Part shown: in pieces, positions 33,331 through 44,986 of the stretch | How the letters are laid out: every line of letters begins with the position of its first letter | Position numbering within the stretch: the first letter of the stretch is position 1 | Origin: Rhizoctonia solani | Lineage: Eukaryota; Basidiomycota; Agaricomycetes; Cantharellales; Ceratobasidiaceae | Direction of reading: 5' to 3' | Length of the DNA: 64,000 nt | Assembly (NCBI RefSeq): GCF_016906535.1 | Contig: NC_057372.1 | Coordinates: 2,399,501 to 2,463,500 of the forward strand | The notes under the pieces: generated by a model | The model's input: the letters and a program-made list of their open reading frames with translations, nothing else | The model's database searches: none | Told to the model about the DNA's origin: nothing | Position numbers and translations under genes: made by a program

Positions 33331-35354
33331 TCAATTCCAACACAAGATCTCATAGTTGTCCTTAAAATACCACTCTTGCCCATCCCAAGTAATTGTAGCG
33401 TATTCTGCATCCGTAGAGGTGTAGCCTGGGATCCTTTGACCACGCCACCACACGGCGCAATGAAATAGAAGCCGAGATCTGCCAGCATCGGTTCTCCGAC
33501 CACCGACCACTGGACGACAGTCTTCTGGAACTATCCCGCGTGAGGTCTGGACCCAGCGCATGCTTTTTGTGTCCATTAATAGTTGTACTTGTCCAGATTG
33601 TAAATACTCCCTTCCCCTCTCCCCGTAATAAACCTGCACACCAAGGTAGGGGCCCCAGATGGTAAGCTTGCCAGGTATTATATCGATTCCTGATCTAGTA
33701 GGGCGAACCGAGGAGCACATGAAGGACGGTTCTTTCCCTTTATCCCGGAACATAATGGCTGATGGGCTGAATGCAGGAAAATTCGCGTATAAGTTAGTGC
33801 TTTCAGTCACATAACGATTTCCGTTCTCTGGGAGATCATCATGTTCCGTTAATTGGTTGGCTACCGTATTCCGACAAATGTGATTGTAGCTTCTAGCATG
33901 TTGTTCATTGTGGCGAGCGGTACGACATTCTATACCGTACCAACAGTCTTCTCGGGTCATTATGTCCTCTAAAATATGTTTGACTAATCGAATACCGGAA
34001 GCTCTCTGATCTTGCTTACCCGAGAGTTCAACCGTGGCCGTTGTGGATTGGCGTTTGGACAACCACCATTCAAACACACTTGCTTCCACAAGGTCCAGTG
34101 CGCAGGAGGTGCATACTGTATCATCGGCGTTAACATGGGAGGGATTGGCCCCGCCGTTTGTATTGCCATGCCAAGATGCCTTTGGTAAGCTTGAACCTCG
34201 AAAAGCAAGGATTTCACGGAACAAATCCTGAAGGCTAAAATCCGTGTTAGTAGCCCACGCTCTAAAGATATCACGTTCGAACTCGTTGTCGCCGAAAGCA
34301 TGCGTCAGAGGGAAATCATAATGTAGAGGGAAATAGACATCTAAGATTCAATATGATCAAGATGCAACTCGGTGTAAGACCTTTAAAGTGTATACCTCTT
34401 AGGACTCCCAAATCCAGCTGTGATTGATACCTCATGAGACCTGGCAGACAAGTTTTCCCAAATTTTGAACAGGTTGTTCGGGTACAAACCGCACCTATTT
34501 CAAACAAATGAGGTCAGATTAAGCAGATTTCCTTGGATATTCGAGCGTGCAGCGTGTGTATAAAAGGTCGTCTCGGACAGGCAAGAACCGGATGCACAGC
34601 CCGCATATTGTGTGCCCTAACGGGATTGTTCGTGTCCCCACATCGTCATCTGATTGGATACATGACTGAGGACAGACAAATCCATTACCAAACTCATTGG
34701 TCGGACCGCAAAAGGGACAGCTATTAGAGCGTCTTGGTTTGAATTATGATTAGGTGGTAAGCACGGGCATGATGAACTATCCTCTCACAGCTGAATTTCC
34801 CCGGAATATGCCTGGGACGACTCGTAGGATTCCTCGCCTTCATATTCAGTATCCGGAAGTTCGCTAGGACTTCCATCTGAGTTCACTTCGTCTCCTCCAC
34901 CGATATTAAATTGTTGACCTGGCTTATATTGGCTGCGTAACACAGACGTAATTTCAGGAGTTCGTTCTTGACACAAGCCAGAGTTTGGGGCGACCGATTG
35001 GTACGCCTCGACCACCGCCAGAGTATGGTGACTATCGTGTACCCCTCGAACGGGCCCACGACATTGGTGACAAAGTTCGGAACTTGAATCCATTTTAGCA
35101 AACACTATGGCTGGTAATTCCCTTGTACCGCGACTCTACCTTTTGAGCCATTGCTTCGCGCACGAGCCACAGGCAAGGTGTAGACAGTCAAGAAGAGCAA
35201 CAGGGTCGACGTATAGTTGTAGACATATTCCTGAAGGGGGTTAACAATGATAACGTTACGCCCATTTGTGTTACATACCACAAGTTACCAATTGGCGAAA
35301 CAACTCTTCGCTCCTGGAGTCCGAGACACCCCCTTGGTTTTTAGACTCTGCCAT
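33331..35354 (-). CDS. CHFR-like RING E3 ubiquitin ligase with PBZ and DM9-like tail, copy B
   Basis: Start ATG 35354-35352 (MAESKNQGG); exon 1 ends at 35279; stop 33333-33331. The RING reads VTCGICLQLYVDPVALLDCL, HLACGSCAKQW, then ELCHQCRGPVRGVHDSHH and AVVEAYQSVAPNSG. After acidic linker and Cys-rich exons, the long last exon gives FREILAFRGSSLPKASWHG, VCTSCALDLVEASVFEWW and the PBZ finger (REDCWYGIECRTARHNEQHA, then RSYNHIC; about 33880-33960). This is C-x5-C-x8-H-x5-H with the aromatic-Gly pair intact. The tail (33331 to about 33790) holds two DM9-like units: FSPSAIMFRDKGKEPSFMC with PGKL and VYYGERGREY, then RWVQTSRGIVPEDCRPVVGG with IPGY, ITWDGQEW and NYEILCW. Predicted nuclear or cytosolic ubiquitin ligase that may bind poly(ADP-ribose). 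The whole gene reads without frame breaks. Confidence 0.85.
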
Positions 35355-36030
35355 GCAAAACTAGAAATACGGCTAAAAAAACGAAGGAGGACTAGTGGCA
35401 CTATGGTGCAGGCTTAGCCCAAGTCTCGGATATATATGCTGGCTGCTGGTTGCTGATTGCTGATTGCCGCTGCTGGTTGGGCCAAATCGATGGTTTAATC
35501 ATGCGCGCTTGAATTCGAGTCAGCCAGAGCCTGAGGGTGGCAGTGGGCCAACATCGAGTGCATCAACTAGGAATATGAATTGATTAGCGCAGTCTATTCT
35601 ACTTTGCTCTATCGCTCCACGTCTTCTTTGGTTACTTAATGATCTCTACGATACATTCGGTTTATCATGGTGTCTCCACCTTCTCCCCCTGGCTCATTCG
35701 CTCTCCGGAGTCGGGATTATATTACATTCGTATACAGACCCCCAGTAGCGCACCCAGCGAACTGAGCCAAAGATGTGGTTAGTGGTGGCTAATTGACGTC
35801 TATCATGAGCTGAATCTATTAGGTCAACGTTAAAATAAGTCGTACGTATAGGTTTGAAGCTGAGTGTAATTTTAATCATAATGTATGCGCTAACTAATCT
35901 CTTAGGTCGTATATATCTAGTAGTAGTTGTGAATGGCTTAAATGCATGCTGTGATAACAAGGTTGGACCGCTGGGCTAATAGAGACGTGTGTCCTGTACA
36001 TTACGCAAAATCGTTGTGTGAGGTTATTAT
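35355..36030. other. Spacer between CHFR-like copies B and C
   Basis: 676 bp, holding the promoter of copy B and the 3' end of copy C. A small imperfect repeat of GCTGATTGC/GCTGCTGGTTG units lies at about 35440-35480. No gene is seen. Confidence 0.45.
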
Positions 36031-38063
36031 TTATTTCCAGCACAAGAGTTCGTAGTTGTCCTTAAAATACCACTCCTGCCCGCCCCAAGTGATTGCAGCG
36101 TACCCAGAATCTTTGCAAACATAGCCTGGAACCCTTTGGCCATACCACCATACAGCGCAATGATGTAGTTCCAGGGTTCGGCCAGCAGAAACTCTGCGAC
36201 CTCCAACTACTGGACGACAGCCCTCTGGGACCACCCCACACGAGGCTGGTACCCAATGCATGCCCTTGGTGTCTATCAGGAGCTGTACTGATCCGTCTTG
36301 CAGATGCTCCTGACCCTCCTCCCCGTAATAAACATATACCCCATAGCCAAACCCCCAAACAGTGGCTTTGCCAGGGATTATATCTGCCAGCGGTTCGGTA
36401 CCGCGGACTGAGGAGCACATGAAAGACAGCTCTTTTCCCTTGTCCCGAAATATAATTGCTGATGGGCTGAATGCGGGGAAAGTGGTATTCAAATCACCAC
36501 TATAGGCAACATAGCGGTTTCCGTTCTCGGGGGAATCATGGCTTTCTGTTTGTTGGTCGATTGAAGTCTTTCGACAAATATGATTATAGTTCATTGCGTG
36601 TCGGTAGTTGTGGCGAGCAGTGCGACACTCTACACCATACCAACAATCCTCACGAGTGGTAACATCCTCTGGAAGTGGTAGATTAATCGGAGAAGTAATA
36701 TCTATGCGCCTTTTTGGCTTACCTGGAAGTTCGATAGCCCCAGATTGGCGTTTGCATATCCACCATTCAAACAGGCTTGCTTCTACAAGGTCCAATACAC
36801 ACGAAGTGCACACCTTATCATCAACGCTAACATAAGGCGAGCCAATCGCTTCGTTTGCATTGCCATGCCAAGATGCTTTTGGTAAGCTTGAGCCCCGAAA
36901 AGCAAGGATTTCACGGAATAAATCCTGAAGGCTAAAATCCGTGTTAGTAGCCCATGTCCTAAAGATATCGCGTTCGAACTCGTTATCGCCAAAAGCGTGT
37001 GTCAAAGGTAACTCGTAGTCGCCACGAAAATCTGCGTCTAAGGATTGAAGAATGCTAATATCTAGCCCGACACAACATTGGTAAAATACACACCTCTCAG
37101 AACCCCTAGTTCCAACTCCACCCTAACCTCCGCGGCTGTAAGACTCGGTAGGCAAGATTTTCCAAATTCTGAACAAGTTGTTCGAGTACAAACTGCGCCT
37201 GCGTTAAATGGACTCAATAAAATTTGGTGAGCTAGCTTAGAGAGAGTTTGGGCGTACAGTGCAAGTGAAGGAGGTCACTCCGTGTCGGCAAAAACCGATG
37301 ACATTCGCTACATATTGTGTGCCCCACCGGCACGGTTCGTGATCCTACATCGTCGGCTGGTCGGGCACATGGTACTGGGCACATAAATTCGCCACCAGAA
37401 CCGCCGGCCCGATCACAGAAGGGGCAGCTATCATTATGTCTTGATTTGACTTGTGGTTAGGTGGCGAGTATATCTGTAGCAAATAGGTTCCTTACAGCCG
37501 GAGTTCCCTATAATATGACTCTTCTTCAGGCGATTCATTGTCTTCATTCTCAGACTCGGAAGAGTCGCTTCGGCTCTCATCTGAGCTCTCTTCACTTTCC
37601 TCGCCGATGGTTAATTTTTGGCCTGGTTTATATTGCTCACGTAAAGCAGCAATGACTTCGGGAGTTCGTTCCTGACACAAGCTAGAGTTTGGAGCGACCG
37701 AGTGATACGCTTCAACCACTGCAAGAGCATAGTGGCTATCGTGCACCCCCCGAACTGGGCCGCGACATTCATGACATGATTTGGAGCTTGGAGCGAGGTC
37801 ATTGAACATTGTCACATTGTCAATTGCTTGCAGCTAACCTTTTCAGCCATTCCTTCGCACAAGCTCCACAAGCAAGGTGCAGACAGTTCAGGAGAGCAAC
37901 CGGGTCGACGTACAATTGTAAACATATTCCTAGAAGTAAGAGTCAGAGGCTTCTACGTGTATGCCTTTAATCACGCACCGCATGTTACTAATGACCTGAA
38001 TAGTTCCTCGCTCTTGTGGTCAGAGACGTCCTCCTTGCTTTCGCGATCAGTGCATTCTACCAT
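36031..38063 (-). CDS. CHFR-like RING E3 ubiquitin ligase with PBZ and DM9-like tail, copy C
   Basis: Start ATG 38063-38061 (MVECTDRES), stop 36033-36031. The RING reads VTCGICLQLYVDPVALLNCL, HLACGACAKEW and SCHECRGPVRGVHDSHY. A Ser/Glu-rich linker follows. The Cys-rich part has DSCPFCDRAGGSGGEFMC, PVPCARP, then VPVGHTICSECHRFLPTR, as in the CHFR segment before its last zinc cluster. Then THAFGDNEFERDIFRTW, VCTSCVLDLVEASLFEWW and the PBZ finger EDCWYGVECRTARHNYRHA with MNYNHIC (about 36580-36660). The DM9-like tail is 36031 to about 36490: FSPSAIIFRDKGKELSFMC, IPGKATVWG, VYVYYGEEG, HWVPASCGVVPEGCRPVVGG, VPGY and NYELLCW. It is closest to copy B. No frame breaks. Together A, B and C form a same-strand tandem family. 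Confidence 0.85.
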
Positions 38064-38326
38064 AGGGGGTTAAAATATGGCCGGAAAGAAAAAGAGTATT
38101 GGTGGTGGTATAAAAGAGCACTGATATACTTGGTTTGCTTGAGCCTTGGGTTATATATCTTGGTCGGGGATCAAGGCCGCAGGATGGGGTCTTATTGGCA
38201 ATGGCACCAAGGGCTGTGTTTAGAGCCAACTTAGCCCACGAGGACGGCAGTGCAGCGGACACATCCCCTCGAATAAATATGAACTAATTGATATCGGTTG
38301 CTGTACGCACATCGAACTCAGCCAGC

Positions 38327-41054
38327 CTAACAGGAAGGACAGCCACCAGGCCAGCACCCTCCACAAGAAATGACACCAACGCCGAACGATTTCATCACAA
38401 GCCCTATAATACTTGCAACCCCTTCTCCAAGCACGAAACCACTCGCGAGGATAACAATACCTACATCACTTGCGGCTTCTCCATTAGAGCGGAGACGTGC
38501 AACTCGGCGTCGGTATAGCAACTCAGCAATGCCTCCAATTAGACGGGCAATCGTAAAGCTTGGCGTATTGAGAAAACCTGAATGCCGAATGAGAAGGCTG
38601 TACAATATTAGAAATGAGAAAGTGAATTCCTACCAATAGCAAAAGCCACACCACTGGGTATCCATTTCGCCCACCATTTCCCCCGAGTCAAAGCCTGTGC
38701 CTTGAAGCTGGCAATCAATGCCGTTATTACAGCGGCATTGATAATGAAGGGCTTGATATGATCCGGAAGCCCGCCACCAGACCCAATCAGCCTAGCGAAA
38801 GAGAGCCAAACATATGCGGTAGGCGCAGGAAATTGTGGACCAGGTATCGTATACGCTCGGGTATAGAGGTTGTATGCGATTGCACTGACGAAAATCGATA
38901 GCACTGATCCAATCATCTGGCCATAGAATTGCGCTCGAGGAGAGGCATGCAGCAGATGCCCAGTCTTTAAGTCTTGCATAAGATCACCTGCCCTATAAAA
39001 GGTAGAAACATTAATATATGTTTACTTAAGGCGAGTTTGCCTTACTGTTGGGCGCCAGCCTCTGCGACGCCTCCAGCAATTATGTTGGCGACAACATTCC
39101 CAGGCTGGAGGAAAGCAAAGAAGACTTGGCTATAACAATGTGAGCAAACTGAGGGTTCTGAGTGATATAGGTATTTACCTGATCTTGCCTAAAGCCGACA
39201 CGGGGTTGAGATCTGTCTCCCCCAATGCTCTCGCCCTACACATGTGCATTTAGGGAGGTCAATTATATAAATGGGTCGAAAAACGAACCCAAGATGGCTA
39301 AGAACGGCGCCCATAATAAATCCGAGTACAGTCGCCCATGGTTTTATGCCTTCATATCCGAACACGAACCAAACGAGCACGGTTCCTACCACCACCGACG
39401 CGAGCAATCCGCTCCAAACCCATTTGTTTGGTACGAGTCTCGACGCAGGCTCGTCTTCCGGGATTTCTTCAGAAACAACAACCGCTCCCTAGTAATTCAA
39501 AATGAGAACTATATCGAGTAAGGCAAAAATAGACTTCTACCTTGGATAGTAGGGTAAGATATGCCGATCTCAAGAGCCGGTAGATAGTAGGAGTAATGGA
39601 AACAAATGAATCCGCGCATATTATGGCCTATAGTAGCTGAATTAATATCAATATGTATGAGAGAAGCCAAGCTCTTACTAGAGCGACCCATAATATCCAG
39701 CCTCTCGCACCTACAATCATATCCCCCGTCGGCCCTGGAGCCCATCCTTTGAATTTAGAAAGAGGGGAAAGTATACCCCAGCCGAAAACCATCCCCTATT
39801 GCAAAATTCAGAATACAAAACAATTAAATGCTGAGAATCCAACTTACTAGGCTCATGCTCAGGGTGGTTGGAAACCCCATGATGATACCCTGCCCCACAT
39901 ACGAGAAACTTGGAGAGAAGTACCAAAGCCATTCACGAGCAAGGTATACTCCAAATAATGGAATATTGAAAACAACGGGAAAGAAATACGCCGACAGCTA
40001 AGGGCAGAATGCTGACTCAACAAACGTTATGAGGGGGCCAAAACCCTAGGCTTACGGTCAATAGAGCCGAGGCAGCAAAACTCGAGCCCAATATTTTCCA
40101 GCTCTGAGCGATGTCGTAATTCTCTAACTGGTTCTGTTCTCCGTCATCCACAGAATCTTGGTCAGATACATCAGGCTCTTCAGCAGGGAGAGCCTCGTAT
40201 CCTCGGCGCCTTGTCACGCGAGATCCAGATTGCGATATATATGTCCGCTCCTCGTCTTGTGTCCCTTCCTGCGTTTCATGCAATACGGAAATAAGCTGTG
40301 CTGTCGCAGTTCCCGATGGGAAAACCAGCTCTTCTTTAATAATCTAGTTCAATATATTTTATAAAACTCGGATGTCGACGTTTGTCATTCCTCTTACCAT
40401 CTGCCGTCTCAACGGAGGTGCCAAGAACACTCTACAAAATCTACCGTCAGAAGAATAACCCATGAAAGCTCGAATACATACCCGAAAAGCGCAACTGCAC
40501 AACCCCAAAGAATCCCGTCGAACAGTCCAACTTTAACCGGATGTGCGTTATCATGTTTGTAATCGAGTAGACCGAGAGCGGGGATTACTCCCACGAATCC
40601 TGCCGCCAAACTTAACCATGGCAGAGTCAGTTGAGAGTCAAGGTGTGGGTTGAGTCTGTTAGTTGCGCACTTACGGCATAGTCCCAGTAGCAACTGCGGT
40701 GGTTTGAAGTACTACAAGTTCTTGGCGAGTCATCGGTCGCGAGTAGAACAGTGAAAACAGGTAGCCCAAGAGGGCGGACTGCATAGACATCCTAACCCCA
40801 AGTTAAGTCTTGGGTTTCCAAAACGTTTAAGTACATTACTCACATGCTAATCCACCCAGTCTGTAGTCCAAAATACATGTTCGTAAAGCAAAGAACACAT
40901 CCTATCAACAGGCCAGTACATATTGACCGCGGCTATTAAGTCAACTCAGTTATGGTTAATTGCGGGTATAAATAGGTTGGTATACCGTGAGTTCTGGGCT
41001 GTTTTCACTACGTGGGAATCTCCAAGATACGATCCTTCTTCCATCATCTTGCAT
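38327..41054 (-). CDS. OPT-family oligopeptide/metal-chelate transporter
   Basis: Start ATG 41054-41052 (MQDDGRRIVSWRFPRSENS), stop 38329-38327. The next exon begins the first membrane segment: CTGLLIGCVLCFTNMYFGLQ then TGWISM, the OPT signature. Other family stretches are LSAGFVGVIPALGLLDYK (40620-40560), WLWYFSPSFSYVGQGIIMGF (about 39900), QDLKTGHLLHASPRAQFYGQ (from 38979), IPGPQFPAPTAYVWLSFARL and, at the end, TPSFTIARLIGGIAELLYRR with VILASGFVLGEG. A hydrophilic loop (40017-40283), rich in Asp, Glu and Gln, separates early membrane spans. The protein should have a dozen or more membrane segments. OPT proteins import oligopeptides or metal-siderophore/nicotianamine-type complexes with protons. 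The N-terminal cytosolic tail seems short, so an upstream exon may exist. Substrate unknown. Confidence 0.85.
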
Positions 41055-41462
41055 GAGCACAAACATTATCGTACAGCCCATAAGCAACTCACTGTCGTAA
41101 ACTATCCATCCCCCAGTGCTACACCCTCAAGATATAAGCTAGTTTTTTCTCCTTCGAGCACTAGATTCCCTGCCAGCAAAGGGAGCCAAGAGAGGGCTGA
41201 TTCTAGCTCAAGTCGAATATATACTGTGGAGGTATGACATTTCATCACTCAGCCGTCGTGGCCGATCGTGTTACCTTACTCAGCAAATGAGTGTGGCGCT
41301 GAGTCACTCGGGTGCCCAAATCGGTGTTAACTAAACACTCGAACATTCGTATTGGGCGGCTCAGAGATCTTTTATTCCACCAGCACTAGTACAGACAACA
41401 GACAACAGATCTCTTACAAGTAACCGAGCAAAAACACACGATACTATACAACAAATTCAGTC
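41055..41462. other. Spacer between metacaspase and OPT transporter genes
   Basis: 408 bp containing the OPT promoter and metacaspase 3' end. Short plus-strand frames are not supported. Confidence 0.4.
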
Positions 41463-43895
41463 TCAAGTGATGAACAAGATGGTCGTATCCTGCAATCCCA
41501 TAATTAGCATAAGTCAACAATAGAAATGAATATACGAACCATTGGATGGGAGCTAGAAAGCTGAGGCTTCTGACTGTACTTGCTTTTCAAAACATCTCGG
41601 ATATTGTTCAATAGCTCTTGATATGTCTGCTGAGGCTTTTGCCTCAAGACTTCCATAAACGCATAACCTACAGTCGGCATCGATCAGCAACTATTCATTC
41701 ACCCAGGACAGTTTTCAAACTTACTCATAGCACCAGTAGCTTCGCCACCCTCGACTGTATCCGCCGAGGTCTGAGAGTCTTTACATCCAGACCAGGAGAT
41801 AACGTCCGCCGGACTTGTACGTGTTTGCCTTGCGTACTCGTCGGCCTTCTTTTGACCACCCGTGGCAGTCTTGAGTAAACTTCCAATGCCTTTGATTACT
41901 CCGCCCATATCACTGCGGGCGTACGACATCCCAACGTCTAGGAGCAACATGGTTATGAGTAAAGGGCCAATATTGGGTGGATACACACGCACTCAAGAGA
42001 CCCTGGCCCGCATCTGCAAGGAGATTCGGTTCCTTAATTTTGCCCTCAGTCGAGTAGATGTATGGAAGGTCGAGAGCAGACCCAGAGTGGCAGGACTGAA
42101 AGATGACTCAGTTTTCTGTGGGACAAACACTATGATAGGCTTACGTCGAAAATGCGGTCAGACGGCAGCCTGCTGGGAGTGGTTTGACCATAATAGCGTG
42201 CATATCCTATCGTAGCAATGGTCTTAGCATTCGGAGCCTTTAAATGATTCTCGAAAGACTTACGTCGTCGACAATGTGCCCTGCATGTTCAAAGTCCATA
42301 GGGTAAATAACTGAAGAAAAAAGTCAAACCATGGTCCCGGCTGAACATTACGAGCCACCGCACCTTCATCATATCCGTCGGCCTCATCTCCATCCAGATC
42401 CTTGGTCTGGCCACCGTGTCCAGAGTAATGGAAAAATAGTGAATCATTAGGGTGAGCGTCTTTGACGAGCCATTGCATGGCCCTGAGCTGCTCGAACGGT
42501 CAGTTTGATTTGACCTGGCCTCATAAAGAACAAAAACATACAATATTTTCTCTCGTAGGCATTTGATTAGGATTCGTCGCGTCGTCTGTCAGTTTGACGA
42601 TGTCTTCTTGTTTGTAGCCAAACTGACCTGTTCGTATGGATTAGTACACTTTCAAAGCATGGGTGTAACTATACATACGAACTAAGAACTCGCACAAATT
42701 GTTTGAATCATTGATACACCCTCGAAGTTCACCTTCTTGTCCAAAGTAGTTGATACCAATCTTGACAAGAGTCAGCTAGGCCAGTGCAAAAAATGACTCG
42801 GAAATACATACGGAGAGAACTTTTTTCTTTCCGGTACACATCGAATCTGGGCGAGACGTGTTAATATGCGGTCTCCGAGGAAAGCTAGAAGGAAAAGCGT
42901 ACATTCAAAGGACATTTGCGGACCGTTATTTTGCGAGGGACCGTACATCTGCTGTCCGGTCGGGGGCATGTCTTTTGCACAATCATGAGTATCTGATTTA
43001 CTTTGGACGGAGTAAGAGCTACTTACGAGCGTTCCCCGTAGAAGGAGCGCCACCTGGATGACCAGGTCCACCGGTTCCATATCCGGTTTCTCCTCCAGGA
43101 GGACTGGTGGGACACGAAAAAAAAAATCAGACAAATACACTGGGAAACAAGCAAGGAGACTTACCCGTGGTACCAAGCACCGGGACCGGCACCAGGCGAT
43201 CCACCCCCACCATTGGCATTACTGTTCATGGCACCTTGGCCTCCCTGAGTGTTCCAGTTAATGGGAGCGCCCCCGGGGTAGCTCGGATTGTTCTGTTGCC
43301 ATCCCTGCCCATTGTTCCCCTGGTTTTGATGGTATGATTGACCAGGGTATCCGTTGCCTGGGCCGCTGGAAGAGCGGTGGGGCATGGGCGGTGGACCAGA
43401 AGGCGGCGCATACGTGTGGTCGGGGCGGTTACCTGGCACTGGAGGTGGACCCGAAGGAGGTGCATAGCTTGGATTATAGCTCGGGTTGTATCCTGGCGCG
43501 TTGGAAGGACCCCCGGGCTGCGGAAATCTGTTTTTACGAGGTAAATGGTTAGTATTGCAACAGGACTCGGCAGCCGAGTGAGTTTACCCGAATTGACCTG
43601 GAGGGGGTCCACTTGGCGGCCCATACGAAGGGCTGTAGGACGGATTGTATCCTCTGTGCTGAGGTGGGCCAGGCGGGGGTGCATATTGGTGTCTAACGAC
43701 ATGGTCACGTAAATAATGATGTCGCTGGTTCTACGAGGTAATTTTAATCGCATGGATACTTACGGCGAGGGAAATCTTAAAGATACGTCACAATTATAGT
43801 TAGCGATGTGGCTGGTGCATTTGTCAAAATGAAACCTACCCAAACTGGCCAGGAGGGGGGCCAGAAGGTGGCGGGTACTGATTGTTCCACGACAT
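41463..43895 (-). CDS. MCA1: Type I metacaspase
   Basis: Start ATG 43895-43893 ([19 protein letters not shown]), stop 41465-41463. The N-terminal prodomain, split over several exons, is Pro/Gly/Gln/Tyr-rich with repeated PSGPPP units, typical of fungal type I metacaspases. The p20 part reads [29 protein letters not shown], then [20 protein letters not shown] with catalytic His in HYSGHGGQ. After an intron, RLTAIFD joins [15 protein letters not shown], giving the catalytic Cys in DSCHSG. The p10 part has [20 protein letters not shown] and GEATGAM, then [20 protein letters not shown], and ends TTILFIT. These are calcium-dependent cysteine proteases cutting after Arg/Lys, acting in protein quality control and regulated death. 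All introns have usable borders and no frame break is needed. Confidence 0.93.
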
Positions 43896-44381
43896 TGTAT
43901 GCGTTTATCGAGGTAGGTGTGTAAGACAAGTGTACACGTAGAGTGAGCTGACTCTCGCGGGAAGCTCTTCAAGTATCGGCTGTGATCGAGAGCAGAGCAT
44001 GTTATTATAGGAACAATCGATGGCTGTGTCCCCATGCCGAAAGAGTGAACGTAAACCCTTAGCGCCCGGGGCCGTGTCCCAATCACAAGTATCAGTTCAT
44101 CTGTGCCTGCGGCGTGTACCAGGAGCAAATCAGGGCGGCATAGCGCAAAGACCGACGACCGAATGGGTATTTAATTGCTGTGCATACCCGAGCATCGCAT
44201 GAGCGCTCCGGTTGCGGTAACTCTGTCCGAAGTCGTCGATTTCCATCGTGGTCGAAAACAAGAACGTATATTGAACAGTCGCCAATCAACCCACCAATCA
44301 GGGAACAGCTTTTTGGCGCTATATTCACACAAAACACGCTGCACTTGCAACTGAATTAAAAAGGGGTTTATCATTGTTATT
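43896..44381. other. Spacer between NDUFB10-like gene and metacaspase
   Basis: 486 bp: promoter of the metacaspase gene and 3' end of the upstream gene. No gene or repeat is recognised. Confidence 0.4.
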
Positions 44382-44724
44382 CTATGAATCAATCGTGGTG
44401 AAGCCTTTAACCTGTCATTTACAAGTTGGTTGTTTAGACTCCAGAATCGTTGCTATCACCAATACAAACATACCTTGGCGTCCTTCAATAGGTCAATATA
44501 TTTCTCAGCCAATTCTTTGCACGACTGGTAATGATTCACACCCTCGAATTTATGACACTTCTGAAGCTCCTCCCGAACGAGTCTAGCTTCCATCGTTTTC
44601 ACCCACGAGTCTCGGATAGCTTTGTCCCGAGACTCGAGAGTATCTAGGCATGATATTTAGAAAATTTAAAGGGCCTCAGAAATGCGAGACACCCACTTTT
44701 GTATGTTTCGACAGCGTCGGACAT
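44382..44724 (-). CDS. Mitochondrial complex I subunit, NDUFB10/12-kDa type
   Basis: Small gene of three exons. ATG 44724-44722 gives MSDAVETYKN; after an intron, TLESRDKAIRDSWVKTMEAR leads to LVREELQKCHKFEGVNHYQS and CKELAEKYIDLLKDAK. A last short exon adds VKGFTTIDS and the stop at 44384-44382. The two Cys (KCHKFEGVNHYQSC) have the spacing of the twin-cysteine pattern in this accessory NADH dehydrogenase subunit, as in the fungal 12-kDa subunit. It would fold in the intermembrane space and belong to the proton-pumping membrane arm of complex I. At about 83 residues it is near the fungal size. It diverges from the uncharacterised gene at 44987. Confidence 0.8.
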
Positions 44725-44825
44725 GATGGATGGGAAGGATGGGTGAAATTGGAAATGTCATCTTGGCGCTTAGGGTCCCCAAGTCTCGATTGCCAGTTTA
44801 ACACAGCCACCATCTCATTAGCTCT

Positions 44826-44846
44826 CACCACCACCACCACCACCCG
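44826..44846 (+). repeat. (CAC)n trinucleotide repeat
   Basis: Six or so consecutive CAC/ACC units in the 262-bp divergent region between the NDUFB10-like gene and the gene at 44987. Likely length-polymorphic. Confidence 0.7.
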
Positions 44847-44986
44847 GTTTTCTCTAGATTACATCTTGGCTGAGAGGGAATACACATAAAAGAAGACTCG
44901 CGCCCCGCAAATACATTCCGCCAATCACTCAAGGTCTCTATTTTACTCTTTTTCACGATCCTGTGCGAGGCTTCGATCGCGTGGCT

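Noticed and set aside
44826..44846. Possible poly-His/poly-Thr coding repeat
   Set aside because: It lies upstream of both start codons of the divergent gene pair, so it is a non-coding (CAC)n microsatellite.
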